From Streptomyces cellulosae (GTDB lineage: Bacteria > Actinomycetota > Actinomycetes > Streptomycetales > Streptomycetaceae), in NCBI RefSeq assembly GCF_000721105.1, contig NZ_JOEV01000025.1, positions 248,001 to 312,000 on the forward strand: a DNA stretch of 64,000 nucleotides, read 5' to 3'. Made by a program: the position numbers and the translations under genes. Below, piece by piece: positions 20,015 to 27,878 of this stretch (position 1 is its first letter; every line of letters starts with the position of its first letter). A model generated the notes under the pieces. The model did not search any database. It saw only the letters and a list, made by a program, of their open reading frames with translations, and was not told the origin of the DNA.

Positions 20015-20266
20015 AGGCCCGCCGTCGCGCTCGCCGTCACCGCTCAGGGTGCCCGTGCCACACCGGCCGCCCGGCGGCGGCAGATGAGCCGGGCCGTGCG
20101 CCAGGTCAGCCACTACCTGGGCAACACCCCGGCGGTGTGCCGCGCCTCCTCCATGAGAGAGACCATCGCCCCCGTGCTCACCCGCCTGGACGAACACGGC
20201 CACTTCGGGCGTCCGGTCACCCAGGGCGCCGTCGAGGCGGCGGTCCTCGGCCTGCTGGGCGGGTGA
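20015..20266 (+). pseudogene. C-terminal remnant of DNA topoisomerase IB
   Basis: One open frame carries VALAVTAQGARATPAARRR and then VSHYLGNTPAVCRASSM. These are the two hallmark C-terminal blocks of poxvirus-type topoisomerase IB, where the catalytic tyrosine normally follows in NTPAVCRASYIDPRV. Here SYIDPRV is replaced by SSMRETIAPVL, so the active-site Tyr is gone. The final TQGAVEAAVLGLLGG still resembles the family tail. The first ~270 residues of the enzyme are missing. It directly follows the SDR stop. Confidence 0.65.
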
Positions 20267-20309
20267 CGCCCGCCCCTCGCTCCGGCGCTTAGCGTTCTAC
20301 GCTTTTCCC

Positions 20310-20546
20310 ATGACCGAAAGCGCGAGCCCGCACATCGCCCACCCGCGGATCCTGGTGCTCGGGGTACAGCCGGGCACGCCGCCGTTCCGGATCGTGGAGA
20401 TCGACGGCGAGGTCGTCGGCGAGGCGAGGACCGTCACCGACGTCCTGGAGGCCGCGGCGGCGTTCGGTATCCAGGTCCACGACCTGGACGATCCGGAGGT
20501 GGTCCGCTGGGTGGGCGGGGACAAGTTCACCTGGCACCGGCACTGA
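20310..20546 (+). CDS. conserved small hypothetical protein
   Basis: A 78-residue protein with alternating hydrophobic strands (ILVLGVQPGTPPFRIVEIDG, VVGEARTVTDVLEAAAAFG, VVRWVGGDKFTWHRH). I recognise no named family. It looks like a compact alpha/beta protein without signal peptide or membrane helix. There is no clear ribosome binding site before the ATG, so it could be translated from a leaderless or near-leaderless transcript. A hairpin follows its stop, supporting a real transcription unit. Confidence 0.6.
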   Translation: MTESASPHIAHPRILVLGVQPGTPPFRIVEIDGEVVGEARTVTDVLEAAAAFGIQVHDLDDPEVVRWVGGDKFTWHRH

Positions 20547-20560
20547 CCGGCGGTCCCACA

Positions 20561-20591
20561 GTCGGCACGGAGCGCCGTCGGCCGTGCCGAC
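20561..20591. terminator. convergent hairpin terminator
   Basis: Perfect 10-bp arms GTCGGCACGG/CCGTGCCGAC with an 11-base loop lie between the stop of the small plus-strand gene and the 3' end of the minus-strand VanZ-like gene. Confidence 0.55.
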
Positions 20592-20691
20592 CGACGCCGC
20601 GCGCAGGCACTGGCCCAGCGCGCGGACGGTGCCACCGACGCCTTCCACACCTTCGCCGTCGACCGGCCGCCGGACTCAGGTGCCCCGCCGA

Positions 20692-21252
20692 TCACACCTC
20701 CTGCTTCTGCTTCGGCTTGCGCGCGTGCACCGCCCGGCTCAGCCGCCGACCCAGCAGGAGGTACCCGATCAGCGCCCCGGCGGTGTTGAGGATGACGTCG
20801 TCGATGTCGAAGGCGCGTCCGGTGATCAGCGCGCCCTGCGCGAACTCCACCATGAGCATCACGACCGCGGTCAGCAGCAGGATGCGCAGGATTCCGCGGG
20901 TACGCGGCGCCAGCACCGGCACGAGGATGCCGAACGGGACGCCCAGCAGCAGGTTGCCGCCGATCTGCTTGACGGCGTCCCGCAGCTCGGGCTGGTCCAG
21001 ATAGGCCCGCAGGGAGCGGCCCGGATGCATGTTGGTGTGCGTCAGATCCACCGACGCGGGGGAGGGCTCCAGCGTCAGTCGCGCCAGGACGACGGCGAAC
21101 GCCACCATGAACACGAACGCGCACAGCATCGCCAGCAGACGCAGCGGCCAGGGGAGGGGGCGCCGTTCCCGGCTCGGCCGCTGCGGGGTTCGCTCGGTCT
21201 TGGCGGTGCGGGTGCGCAGCGCTGTTCTCGCACGTGAGGCTGCCCAGGCCAT
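20692..21252 (-). CDS. VanZ family membrane protein
   Basis: A 186-residue membrane protein with a basic N-terminal tail, a first helix near residues 35-60 (LRLLAMLCAFVFMVAFAVVLARLTL), and the VanZ-like core QIGGNLLLGVPFGIL, LLLTAVVMLMVEFAQGAL, GRAFDIDDVILNTAGALIGYLL. VanZ-like proteins are polytopic; the prototype confers low-level teicoplanin resistance, but chromosomal members have no proven role. The ATG at 21252 follows GGAGGA. It is not linked to other van-type genes; the VanX-like gene 6 kb to the left is a separate, broken gene. Confidence 0.85.
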   Translation of the reverse strand: MAWAASRARTALRTRTAKTERTPQRPSRERRPLPWPLRLLAMLCAFVFMVAFAVVLARLTLEPSPASVDLTHTNMHPGRSLRAYLDQPELRDAVKQIGGNLLLGVPFGILVPVLAPRTRGILRILLLTAVVMLMVEFAQGALITGRAFDIDDVILNTAGALIGYLLLGRRLSRAVHARKPKQKQEV

Positions 21253-21498
21253 GCCGTCCTCCAGTCGTCAACTTCCCCGCGTCCCAGGGCGGTTACCCGC
21301 GAATCGCCCGAGGATGTCCCCTCCCCGGCCGCCCGTGCCCGCTGCCCGCGGTTTCCCTTCCTGCGGTCGGGGCACCCCGGCCAGGGACCAGCGCGTCGCC
21401 GCACCTCGGTCCCGGAGCGGTGTTTGGATGGCGCGGAAGTGTCATGTCGGACATCTCGCCGCACCGGCGAGGCAGCAGGGCCGAAGGAGGTACGGCGC

Positions 21499-21729
21499 GT
21501 GAACCCGCGTACGACGCTCCTCGACACCCTGCGTACGACCCCCCTCCTCGACCCGCGGAGGACGCTCCCCGTCATGGCCGAACTCCTCGCCTGGTGGGCC
21601 GCGCTCGCGGTGCTCTGGCTGGTGTTCATCAGCACCGTGGACCCGCTGGAACTCGCCGTCGGCGCGGGTGCCGCCGCCGTGGGAGCACTGGCGGCCCGGG
21701 CGGCACGGCGGGCGGTGACGGGGCGGTGA
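21499..21729 (+). CDS. MrpE/MbhA-like antiporter subunit, short form
   Basis: A 76-residue protein with one or two hydrophobic helices (LLAWWAALAVLWLVFISTV and the Ala-rich ELAVGAGAAAVGALAARAA). It corresponds to the membrane part of subunit E of Mrp-type cation/proton antiporters but lacks the ~80-residue soluble C-terminal domain of full MrpE. The GTG at 21499 follows AAGGAGG. It is the first gene of a six-gene operon and its stop overlaps the next start (GTGA). The assignment leans on position as well as on the ISTVDPLELAVG motif. Confidence 0.65.
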   Translation: MNPRTTLLDTLRTTPLLDPRRTLPVMAELLAWWAALAVLWLVFISTVDPLELAVGAGAAAVGALAARAARRAVTGR

Positions 21730-22178
21730 ACGGCTGGGAGTTCGCCGCGGCCCTGACACTCTCCGGCGGTGTGGGAGGCACCCTGTGGGGTGTGGCCACC
21801 GGACCGCTGCGACGCCGGGTGGTGGCCCAGAACCTGTCCACCGCCCTGGCCTGCCCCGCCCTGCTCCTGCTCGCGCAGGGTTACGACCGCCCGTCCTACG
21901 TCGATCTCGCCCTGGTCCTCGCGCTGCTCGGCCCGGTCGGCACCCTCGTCTTCGCCCGGTTGCTCGCCGACGAACTCGCCGAGGACCCGCCGCGCGCCTG
22001 GGGGGTGACCTACGCGGCGGCCGGCGTCGGGGCGGCGGTGGTGCTGGCGCTGTGCGTGGCCACCGGACCGAGCCGTGCGCTGGTCAAGCTGCTGGCCGTC
22101 GGGGCGCTGCTGATCGGCGGGAACGTCATCGCCTCGCGTGCGCTGGCCGGCGGGTTCCGAGGGGTGCGTCGTGGCTGA
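21726..22178 (+). CDS. MrpF-like antiporter subunit fused to an MrpG-like tail
   Basis: 150 residues in two parts. Residues 1-90 resemble MrpF/MbhB (GPLRRRVVAQNLSTAL and the strongly conserved YVDLALVLALLGPVGTLVFARLL). Residues 95-150 add two further helices ending in LVKLLAVGALLIGGNVIASRAL, similar in place and pattern to the second half of MrpG (the TaPvsahllaRA region). There is no separate MrpG gene in the operon, so a fusion with a shortened G subunit is a reasonable inference. The GTG at 21726 overlaps the preceding stop, and the 3' end overlaps the next gene by 8 bp. Confidence 0.7.
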   Translation: MNGWEFAAALTLSGGVGGTLWGVATGPLRRRVVAQNLSTALACPALLLLAQGYDRPSYVDLALVLALLGPVGTLVFARLLADELAEDPPRAWGVTYAAAGVGAAVVLALCVATGPSRALVKLLAVGALLIGGNVIASRALAGGFRGVRRG

Positions 22179-22431
22179 TGTGGTGATCGTCGTCGCACTG
22201 CTGCTGGTCGCCGCCGCCGCGACCTGCGCGGTGCTGGTCCGCGACCCCGTCCGGCAGGCCCTCGTGCTGGCCGTTCTCGGGGTCGTCCTCGCGGTCCTGT
22301 TCACTGTGCTCCAGGCACCCGACGTCGCACTGTCGCAGCTGGCGGTCGGCTCCGCGCTCACCCCGCTGTTGCTGCTGCTCACGGTCCGCAAGGTCCGGCG
22401 GCGCGCGCGCCAGGAGGGGCGGGGGCCGTGA
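22171..22431 (+). CDS. DUF4040 / MbhD-like antiporter subunit
   Basis: An 86-residue protein with three helices and the DUF4040 signature: RQALVLAVLGVVLAVLFTVL, APDVALSQLAVGSALTPLLL. In bacterial Mrp systems this domain sits inside the C-terminal part of MrpA; in archaeal membrane-bound hydrogenases it is the separate subunit MbhD. Here it is separate. It contributes to the membrane cation/proton pathway. The GTG at 22171 follows GAGGGG, and the stop overlaps the next start (GTGA). Confidence 0.78.
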   Translation: MADVVIVVALLLVAAAATCAVLVRDPVRQALVLAVLGVVLAVLFTVLQAPDVALSQLAVGSALTPLLLLLTVRKVRRRARQEGRGP

Positions 22432-23198
22432 CCCGGGGCATCCGGCTGTGGCTGGTGGCCGCAGGCGGTGCGGGCCTGGCCGCCCTGCTCGTCGCCGCCT
22501 GCCTGGACCTGCCGCGCTTCGGCGGCGACCGGCACCCCTACGGCGACCGGGCCGTGCGCGCCGCCCTCGCCCGGCACACCGCGAACACCGTCGCCTCCGT
22601 CAACTTCGACCAGCGGGCCTTCGACACCCTCGGCGAGATGACCATCCTCTTCGCGGCCGTCCTCGGCTGCGTCGTCCTGCTGCGGCAGACCCGCGACGAA
22701 CACCGCGCCCGCCCCGCACCCGAGCCGGTCGCCCGCCCCGTCCGCCGCTACGCCCTGCTCGTCCTGCCCGTCGCCCTGCTCACCGGCCTCTACGTGATCG
22801 CGCACGGGCAGCTCAGCCCCGGCGGCGGCTTCCAGGGCGGCGTGGTCGCCGCGACCGCCCTGCACCTGCTCTACCTGGGCGCCGACTACCGCGCCCTGGA
22901 ACGCGTCCGCCCGATCGGCCTCTACGAGGTCGGCGACGCGATCGCCGCCTGCGCCTACCTCGTCACCGGCCTCGCGGGTCTGATCGGCGGCACCGCGTTC
23001 CTCGCCAACACCCTGCTGCCGTACGGCACCTTCAACACGCTCTCCTCCGGCGGCACCGTGCCGCTGCTGAACGCCGCCATCGGCATGGAGGTCGCCTGCG
23101 CGGTCGTCGTGCTGCTCGCCCGCTTCCTGGACCAGGCCGTCGAGATCGAGAGCCTCACCGGCATCAAGACCCCGACCGACAAGGAGCGCGGGAAGTGA
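22428..23198 (+). CDS. mnhB: MnhB-domain antiporter subunit with N-terminal MbhE-like domain
   Basis: 256 residues. The N-terminal ~95 carry the MbhE-like motif NTVASVNFDQRAFDTLGEMTI and a helix. After a charged linker, the C-terminal part is a classic MrpB/MnhB domain: LTGLYVIAHGQLSPGGGFQGGVV, LYEVGDAIAACAYLVTGLAGL and a terminal helix with LLNAAIGMEVACA. So the last piece of MrpA is fused to MrpB. It is an integral membrane part of a cation/proton antiporter complex. The GTG at 22428 overlaps the preceding stop. Confidence 0.85.
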   Translation: MTRGIRLWLVAAGGAGLAALLVAACLDLPRFGGDRHPYGDRAVRAALARHTANTVASVNFDQRAFDTLGEMTILFAAVLGCVVLLRQTRDEHRARPAPEPVARPVRRYALLVLPVALLTGLYVIAHGQLSPGGGFQGGVVAATALHLLYLGADYRALERVRPIGLYEVGDAIAACAYLVTGLAGLIGGTAFLANTLLPYGTFNTLSSGGTVPLLNAAIGMEVACAVVVLLARFLDQAVEIESLTGIKTPTDKERGK

Positions 23199-23205
23199 GC
23201 CCCCA

Positions 23206-23565
23206 GTGACCGCCCTGATGCACGCCCTGCCGTACCTGGTCGCCGTCTGGGTCCTCCTGATCGGCTGCTACGGCCTCGCCACCAGCCGCAACCTCATCCA
23301 CGCCGTCGGCTGCCTGTCCGTCTGCCAGGCCGCCACCTACGTCCTGCTGCTGGCCGTCGGCTACCGGGACGACGCCACCGCGCCCGTCTTCTCCGACATC
23401 CAGCCGGGCTCCCGGCCGGTCGTCGACCCGGTCGTGCAGGCGCTGGCGCTGACCGACGTCGTGGTCGGCGCCACCGTCACCGCCCTGCTGCTCGCCCTCG
23501 TGGTGCAGGTCGCCAAGCGGCACGGCACCCTCGACCCCGACGAACTCTCCGAGCTGCGCGGCTGA
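23206..23565 (+). CDS. mnhC: MrpC/NuoK-like antiporter subunit
   Basis: 119 residues with three helices and the NuoK/MrpC pattern: [42 protein letters not shown], and [27 protein letters not shown]. The [15 protein letters not shown] block is diagnostic of MrpC. NuoK-type subunits carry conserved acidic residues for proton translocation. The GTG at 23206 lies 8 bp after the MnhB stop, and the stop overlaps the mnhD start (ATGA). Confidence 0.88.
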   Translation: MTALMHALPYLVAVWVLLIGCYGLATSRNLIHAVGCLSVCQAATYVLLLAVGYRDDATAPVFSDIQPGSRPVVDPVVQALALTDVVVGATVTALLLALVVQVAKRHGTLDPDELSELRG

Positions 23566-25328
23566 TGAACGACCTGCTGCCGCTCCTGGTCGCCGTACCG
23601 CTGCTCGGCGCCGCCCTGCTGGTGGCGGGCGGCCGGTTCGTGTCCCGCCCCGTCGCCGAGTCCGTGGGCTGCCTGGTCGCCGCGGGCACCGCGGCCCTCG
23701 CGCTGGTCCTGCTCCTGGACTCCTCGCCACCCGCGCTGGAGTGGGTGGGCGGCTGGACGCCCGTGAACGGCCGGAGCGTCGGCATCGTCCTGACCGGCGA
23801 CGGCCCCGGCCTCGGCATGGCCGCCCTCGCCTGTCTGCTGACGCTGGCCGCCCTCGCGTACTCCTGGCACTACTTCGACGAACCGATGCGCGGCCACGCC
23901 GGGTCGTTCCCCGCCCTGCTGCTGCTCTTCCAGGCGGGCATGTGCGGCTTCGCGATCGCGGGCGACCTGTTCAACGCGTTCGTGTGGTTCGAGCTGATGA
24001 GCGTCGTCGCGTACGCCCTCACCGGCCACCGGGTCGAGGAGGCCCGGGCCGTGCAGGGGGCGCTGACCTTCGGGATCGTCAACTCGCTCGGCGCGTACGC
24101 CATGCTCATGGGCATCGCCCTGCTGTACGCCCGCACCGGGGAGCTGACGATGACCCAGATCGGGCGGGGCCTCGACGCGCACGGCCGGCCCGACGCGCTC
24201 GTCCTCGCCGCCTTCGTCCTCCTCCTGACCGGGCTGCTCGTCAAGGCCGCCGCCGTACCGTTCCATTTCTGGCTGCCGGACGCGCACGCCGTCGCGCCGA
24301 CGCCCGTGTGCATGCTGCTGTCCGGCGTCATGGTCGAACTCGGCGCCTACGGGGTGTGGCGTGTGTACGGGACCGTGTTCTCCGGACCCGGCGGGGTCCC
24401 GGCGGCGGACTTCGAGCGGGCGCTGGTGGTGCTCGGCGCGCTGACCGCGGTGGTCGGCGCGGTCATGTGCTGGTACCAGCGGCACATCAAGCGGCTGCTG
24501 GCCTACTCGACCGTCGCCCACATGGGGCTCTTCCTCGTCGGCATCGGCGTCCTCAAGCCCGAGGCGGACGACGGGATCGCCGTCTACCTCCTGGGCCACG
24601 CCTTCGTGAAGGCCTCTCTGTTCGCCTGCGCCGGCATTCTCCTCGACCGGTACGGCAGCGTCGACGAACACGCCCTGCACGGCAGGGCCCGTGAACTGCG
24701 CGGTGTCGCGGTGCTGTTCGCCCTCGGGGCGCTGGGCCTGGCCGGACTGCCGCCCTTCGGCACGGCGCTCGGCAAGTCCGTCACGGAGGAGGCCGTCGGC
24801 GGACCGCTCACCGTGCTCTACGTCCTGGCCTCCGCCGTCACCGCCGGCGCGGTCCTGCGGGTCGCCGCGCGGGTGTTCCTCGGTCTGGGCCCCCGGCCCC
24901 AATACGGGGACACGTACGAGACGAAGGGCTCCGGCGAACGACCCGAGACGTCCCGTCGGCTCGGCCGGATCCCCGACACCATGACGGCGGTCCCCGCGGT
25001 GCTGCTCGCCGGAGCGCTGGCCCTCGGACTGGCACCCGGCTTCGCCGACGTCACGGCGCACGCCGTGAACGAAGCCGGGTCCGGCGGCGTGCTGGTCGCC
25101 TCCGTGCGGTGGACCCCCGTGGGCATCCTGCTGGGCGTCACCTCGACCGTGTCGGCCGCGGCCCTCGCCGCCCTGGCCGTCAGCCGGCCGAGCCTGCTCG
25201 CCGTTCCCGGGTGGGGCGGGCCGCTGCGCCGCCTGCAGTCGGGCCATGTCGGCGACTACGTGGCCTGGGTGCTGGCCGGCGCCACCCTGCTCGGCGTGCT
25301 CGGGCTGCCGGGGATCCTCGGCTCCTGA
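23565..25328 (+). CDS. mnhD: MrpD/NuoM-like proton-conducting antiporter subunit
   Basis: 587 residues with about 14 membrane helices, the proton_antipo_M family. Conserved blocks are [19 protein letters not shown] (key Glu), [18 protein letters not shown] (key Lys and His), [15 protein letters not shown] and [21 protein letters not shown] (Lys/His). It is the only full antiporter-like subunit of the operon; a NuoL-like MrpA core is absent. The C-terminal ~100 residues form extra helices. The ATG overlaps the mnhC stop. It likely exchanges Na+ or another cation for protons as part of the complex. Confidence 0.9.
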   Translation: MNDLLPLLVAVPLLGAALLVAGGRFVSRPVAESVGCLVAAGTAALALVLLLDSSPPALEWVGGWTPVNGRSVGIVLTGDGPGLGMAALACLLTLAALAYSWHYFDEPMRGHAGSFPALLLLFQAGMCGFAIAGDLFNAFVWFELMSVVAYALTGHRVEEARAVQGALTFGIVNSLGAYAMLMGIALLYARTGELTMTQIGRGLDAHGRPDALVLAAFVLLLTGLLVKAAAVPFHFWLPDAHAVAPTPVCMLLSGVMVELGAYGVWRVYGTVFSGPGGVPAADFERALVVLGALTAVVGAVMCWYQRHIKRLLAYSTVAHMGLFLVGIGVLKPEADDGIAVYLLGHAFVKASLFACAGILLDRYGSVDEHALHGRARELRGVAVLFALGALGLAGLPPFGTALGKSVTEEAVGGPLTVLYVLASAVTAGAVLRVAARVFLGLGPRPQYGDTYETKGSGERPETSRRLGRIPDTMTAVPAVLLAGALALGLAPGFADVTAHAVNEAGSGGVLVASVRWTPVGILLGVTSTVSAAALAALAVSRPSLLAVPGWGGPLRRLQSGHVGDYVAWVLAGATLLGVLGLPGILGS

Positions 25329-25991
25329 TCAGCTGCCGTAGCCGACCTGCACCTCCTTGAAGCCGAGGGAGCCCAGCAGGCCCTTGAGCATGGTGGTGGT
25401 GTTGGTCTCGGCCCGCTTGGTCAGTTCGCTCTCCTTCGCGGCCTCGGTGATGTGCCGCACGGCGAGCTTCTGCACGGCCTGCTCGCTGTTGGGGTTGTCG
25501 GAGAAGAGGTCGCCGAGGCGATCGAGGAGACCCCGCTGCTTGGAGACCGCGTAGGAGCGGTCGGCGTCGAGGGCCGCCTTGCCGAGCTGGGCGTGCGGCA
25601 GCCGCAGGGTCGCGGACGTACGGTCGTCATTGACCGTCACGTCGTTCTTGCCGACCTTGCCGAGGTCGACGTAGGCGTCGACGGAGCCCGCCCCGACGTA
25701 CAGGGTGCGGGAGCCGCGGATCGCGTCGGGCAGGAACTTGGTGTCCTTCTCCAGGTCCACGACGACCTGGAAATTGCCGGAGGCGGCGTCGTAACGGCTG
25801 ATGTCCTGGATGGACTGGAGCAGTGCGGGACCGGAACGGTCACGGGTCTCCGTGCCGAACAGGTCCTTGAGCCCTGGCAGTACGCTCAGCCGGATCCCGG
25901 CGAAGAACACGACGAGCACCAGGACCACGGCACTCACCGCCTTCGCCCAGCCGGGCATGCGCCTGGACACGCGCCTGATGGGAGTCGTCAT
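25329..25991 (-). CDS. DUF4230 domain-containing membrane-anchored protein
   Basis: 220 residues: a basic N-terminus, one membrane helix (AVSAVVLVLVVFFAGIRLSVL, about 17-37), and a soluble outward-facing domain with the DUF4230 pattern LLQSIQDISRYDAASGNFQVVVDLEKD, FLPDAIRGSRTLYVGAGSVDAYVDLG and a C-terminal Lys/Glu-rich helix. The family has no known function. The ATG at 25991 follows AAGGAGGG. The stop abuts the mnhD stop (convergent with one base between), and the gene is divergent from the P450 at 26135. Confidence 0.85.
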   Translation of the reverse strand: MTTPIRRVSRRMPGWAKAVSAVVLVLVVFFAGIRLSVLPGLKDLFGTETRDRSGPALLQSIQDISRYDAASGNFQVVVDLEKDTKFLPDAIRGSRTLYVGAGSVDAYVDLGKVGKNDVTVNDDRTSATLRLPHAQLGKAALDADRSYAVSKQRGLLDRLGDLFSDNPNSEQAVQKLAVRHITEAAKESELTKRAETNTTTMLKGLLGSLGFKEVQVGYGS

Positions 25992-26134
25992 GGCGACGGC
26001 CCTCCTTCCTACAGTTCGAATTCCCCCCAAAGGGCTTGCCAGACCGGATGGTTGGCCGATTGACACCGCTGACGGGGGCACGGGGGCGCACTAGCGTGAG
26101 AAAACCTTCCCCACCGGCGCGTCTGGAGACCCGG

Positions 26135-27325
26135 ATGAGCGCAGACAGCACCTCCCGGCCCCTTCGCCCCATGCACCGCATGGCCTTCCCCGAGCCCGGC
26201 CCGCCCCGTCCCGGCACCCTGGCCACCGGCACCCCCTTCTGGCTGGTGACCCGGTACGCCGACGTGCGGCAGGTGCTCATGGACCCCCGGTTCGACCGGA
26301 AGTCCCTGCACGCCGAGGACGCCCCGCCGCTGCTGGTCGTACCGAACCTGCTGGACGCCCCCGACGGCCTCCTCAACCAGGACGGGCCGCCGCACCAGCG
26401 GCTGCGCGGCACGGTCCAGCGGGCGTTCACCCCCCGGGCGATCGCCCGCTGGCGGCCCTGGGTGGCCTCCGTGGTGGACACCCTCCTCGACGACTTCGCC
26501 CGGCTGCCTCAACCGGCGGACATCGTCGAGGGATTCACGCGTCCCCTGCCGGTGTCGGTGATCTCCCGGCTGATGGGTCTCGGCCACGCGGACTGGGAAC
26601 GCATCCGCTCCTGGGCCGACCACGCCCTGTCCGGCGGCGCGCACACCGCCGAGGAGGTCGGCCTGGCCATGCGGGAGTTCGGTGTGTTCGCCGCCGGTCT
26701 CGTCGCCGAGCGGCGCAAGGATCCGGGCGACGATCTGGTGAGCGGCCTGGTCGCGGCGGGCGACGAGTTCGGCGTTGAGGAACGGCACCTGGTGATGCTG
26801 GTCCTGGGGCTGGTGGTGGCCGGTCACGAGACGACCATGACCGCCCTCGGCAACATCGTCGTCCGCCTCCTCACCGACGGACGCGATGCCTGGCCGGCCC
26901 TCGGCGAGGACGAGGAGGCGGCGGCGAGGGCGGTCGAGCAGCTGCTGCGGACGGTCCCGCTCAGCGAGGGCAGGCTGCTGCCCGGGTTGATCCGCCGGGC
27001 CACCGAGGACGTCGAGGTCGGTGGCGTGATCATCCCGGCGGGCGGCGTGGTCGCCGTCCAGACCAACTCCGCGGGCCGCGACCCGGACGTCTTCCCGCCC
27101 GGCCCGCCCGACCTGTTCGCACCGCTGGCCTCCCCCACCGTGGTCTTCGGCGCGGGCCCCCACCACTGCCTCGGCGCCTGGCTCGCCCGCCTGGAACTCG
27201 GTCTCGCCCTGCACCGACTGGCCGCCCGGTTCCCGGGACTGCGCGCCGCGTTCACCCCTGACACCATCGAGTGGCGGGAGGGACAGATGACGCGCAGTCC
27301 GCGCCGGCTGCCGGTGTCCTGGTGA
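26135..27325 (+). CDS. cytochrome P450 with atypical K-helix (QxxR instead of ExxR)
   Basis: A 396-residue P450. The I-helix oxygen-activation motif AGHETT (229-234) and the heme-binding loop FGAGPHHCLG with Cys345 are intact. In the K-helix the normally invariant ExxR reads VEQLLR: the Glu that pairs with the Arg is replaced by Gln269 (Glu268 is one position early). Deviations of this motif are known in the Streptomyces CYP157 family. No ferredoxin lies beside it, so electrons must come from elsewhere, for example the ferredoxin at 43224. The ATG at 26135 follows GGAG. Substrate unknown. A tandem hairpin array follows the gene. Confidence 0.9.
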   Translation: MSADSTSRPLRPMHRMAFPEPGPPRPGTLATGTPFWLVTRYADVRQVLMDPRFDRKSLHAEDAPPLLVVPNLLDAPDGLLNQDGPPHQRLRGTVQRAFTPRAIARWRPWVASVVDTLLDDFARLPQPADIVEGFTRPLPVSVISRLMGLGHADWERIRSWADHALSGGAHTAEEVGLAMREFGVFAAGLVAERRKDPGDDLVSGLVAAGDEFGVEERHLVMLVLGLVVAGHETTMTALGNIVVRLLTDGRDAWPALGEDEEAAARAVEQLLRTVPLSEGRLLPGLIRRATEDVEVGGVIIPAGGVVAVQTNSAGRDPDVFPPGPPDLFAPLASPTVVFGAGPHHCLGAWLARLELGLALHRLAARFPGLRAAFTPDTIEWREGQMTRSPRRLPVSW

Positions 27326-27351
27326 ACGGCGATGTCAGTGCGGCCTGATCT

Positions 27352-27507
27352 CACGGTCCTGCGAGGGCCGTGACCACCGCACACCCTTCCCACGGTCTTG
27401 CGAGGGCCGTGACCACCGCACACCCTTCCCACGGTCCTGCGAGGGCCGTGACCACCGCACACCCTTCCCACGGTCCTGCGAGGGCCGTGACCACCACACA
27501 CCTTGCC
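27352..27507. repeat. four tandem 39-bp repeats, each a hairpin
   Basis: Copies begin at 27352, 27391, 27430 and 27469. The first three differ by one base and the last decays at its end. Each unit contains CACGGTCCT-GCG-AGGGCCGTG, an inverted repeat with one mismatch, followed by ACCACCGCACACCCTTCC. The array begins 27 bp after the P450 stop, so it could act as a multi-hairpin terminator or a protein-binding array. There are no unique spacers, so it is not a CRISPR. Confidence 0.85.
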
Positions 27508-27878
27508 CGTGGGCCGACCCGGTCAGCCCTACGTCGATCTCGCGCACCCGCCGGGCCGACGCCTCCCTGTTGATCGGCCACGCCGTCGTCCCGCCCGCGG
27601 TACCCGTGAACTCGGTTCCGTGCGAGGCCGGTTGCCGAGGCGGTTGCCGCGCGGCCGCGGGTCCGGGGCGGTGGGTCCGGCGCGGGCGGCCGGGCCATGC
27701 TCTCGACCGACCCGGCGACGCCCCGGCCGCCGAGGGCCGTGCCGAATGACAACGGGGTGGAAGGAGCCGTCGAGGGTGCGCGGGCCGAGGACTCGCCCTC
27801 GTGGACGGTCCACAACCCGTGTTCGCGAGACCCGTAGCATGAGCCAGGCAGTCGAAATGATCATGCGAGGAGCAGAGC
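27508..27878. other. intergenic region before prs; no supported gene
   Basis: Both strands are open in several frames, but I recognise no protein family in any of them. It must include the prs promoter; the GAGGAG ribosome binding site is at its right end. I see no further repeat. Confidence 0.4.

Noticed and set aside
20584..21237. Plus-strand ORF opposite the VanZ-like gene
   Set aside because: Lies antisense to a clear membrane protein; low-complexity composition.
20692..21252. A vancomycin resistance cluster (VanZ-like gene plus VanX-like gene)
   Set aside because: The two genes are 6 kb apart, unlinked, and one is disrupted. No VanH, VanA or VanRS genes are seen.
27352..27507. Possible CRISPR array (regular 39-bp spacing)
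   Set aside because: Units are contiguous with no unique spacers, and no cas genes are present. It is a tandem repeat.
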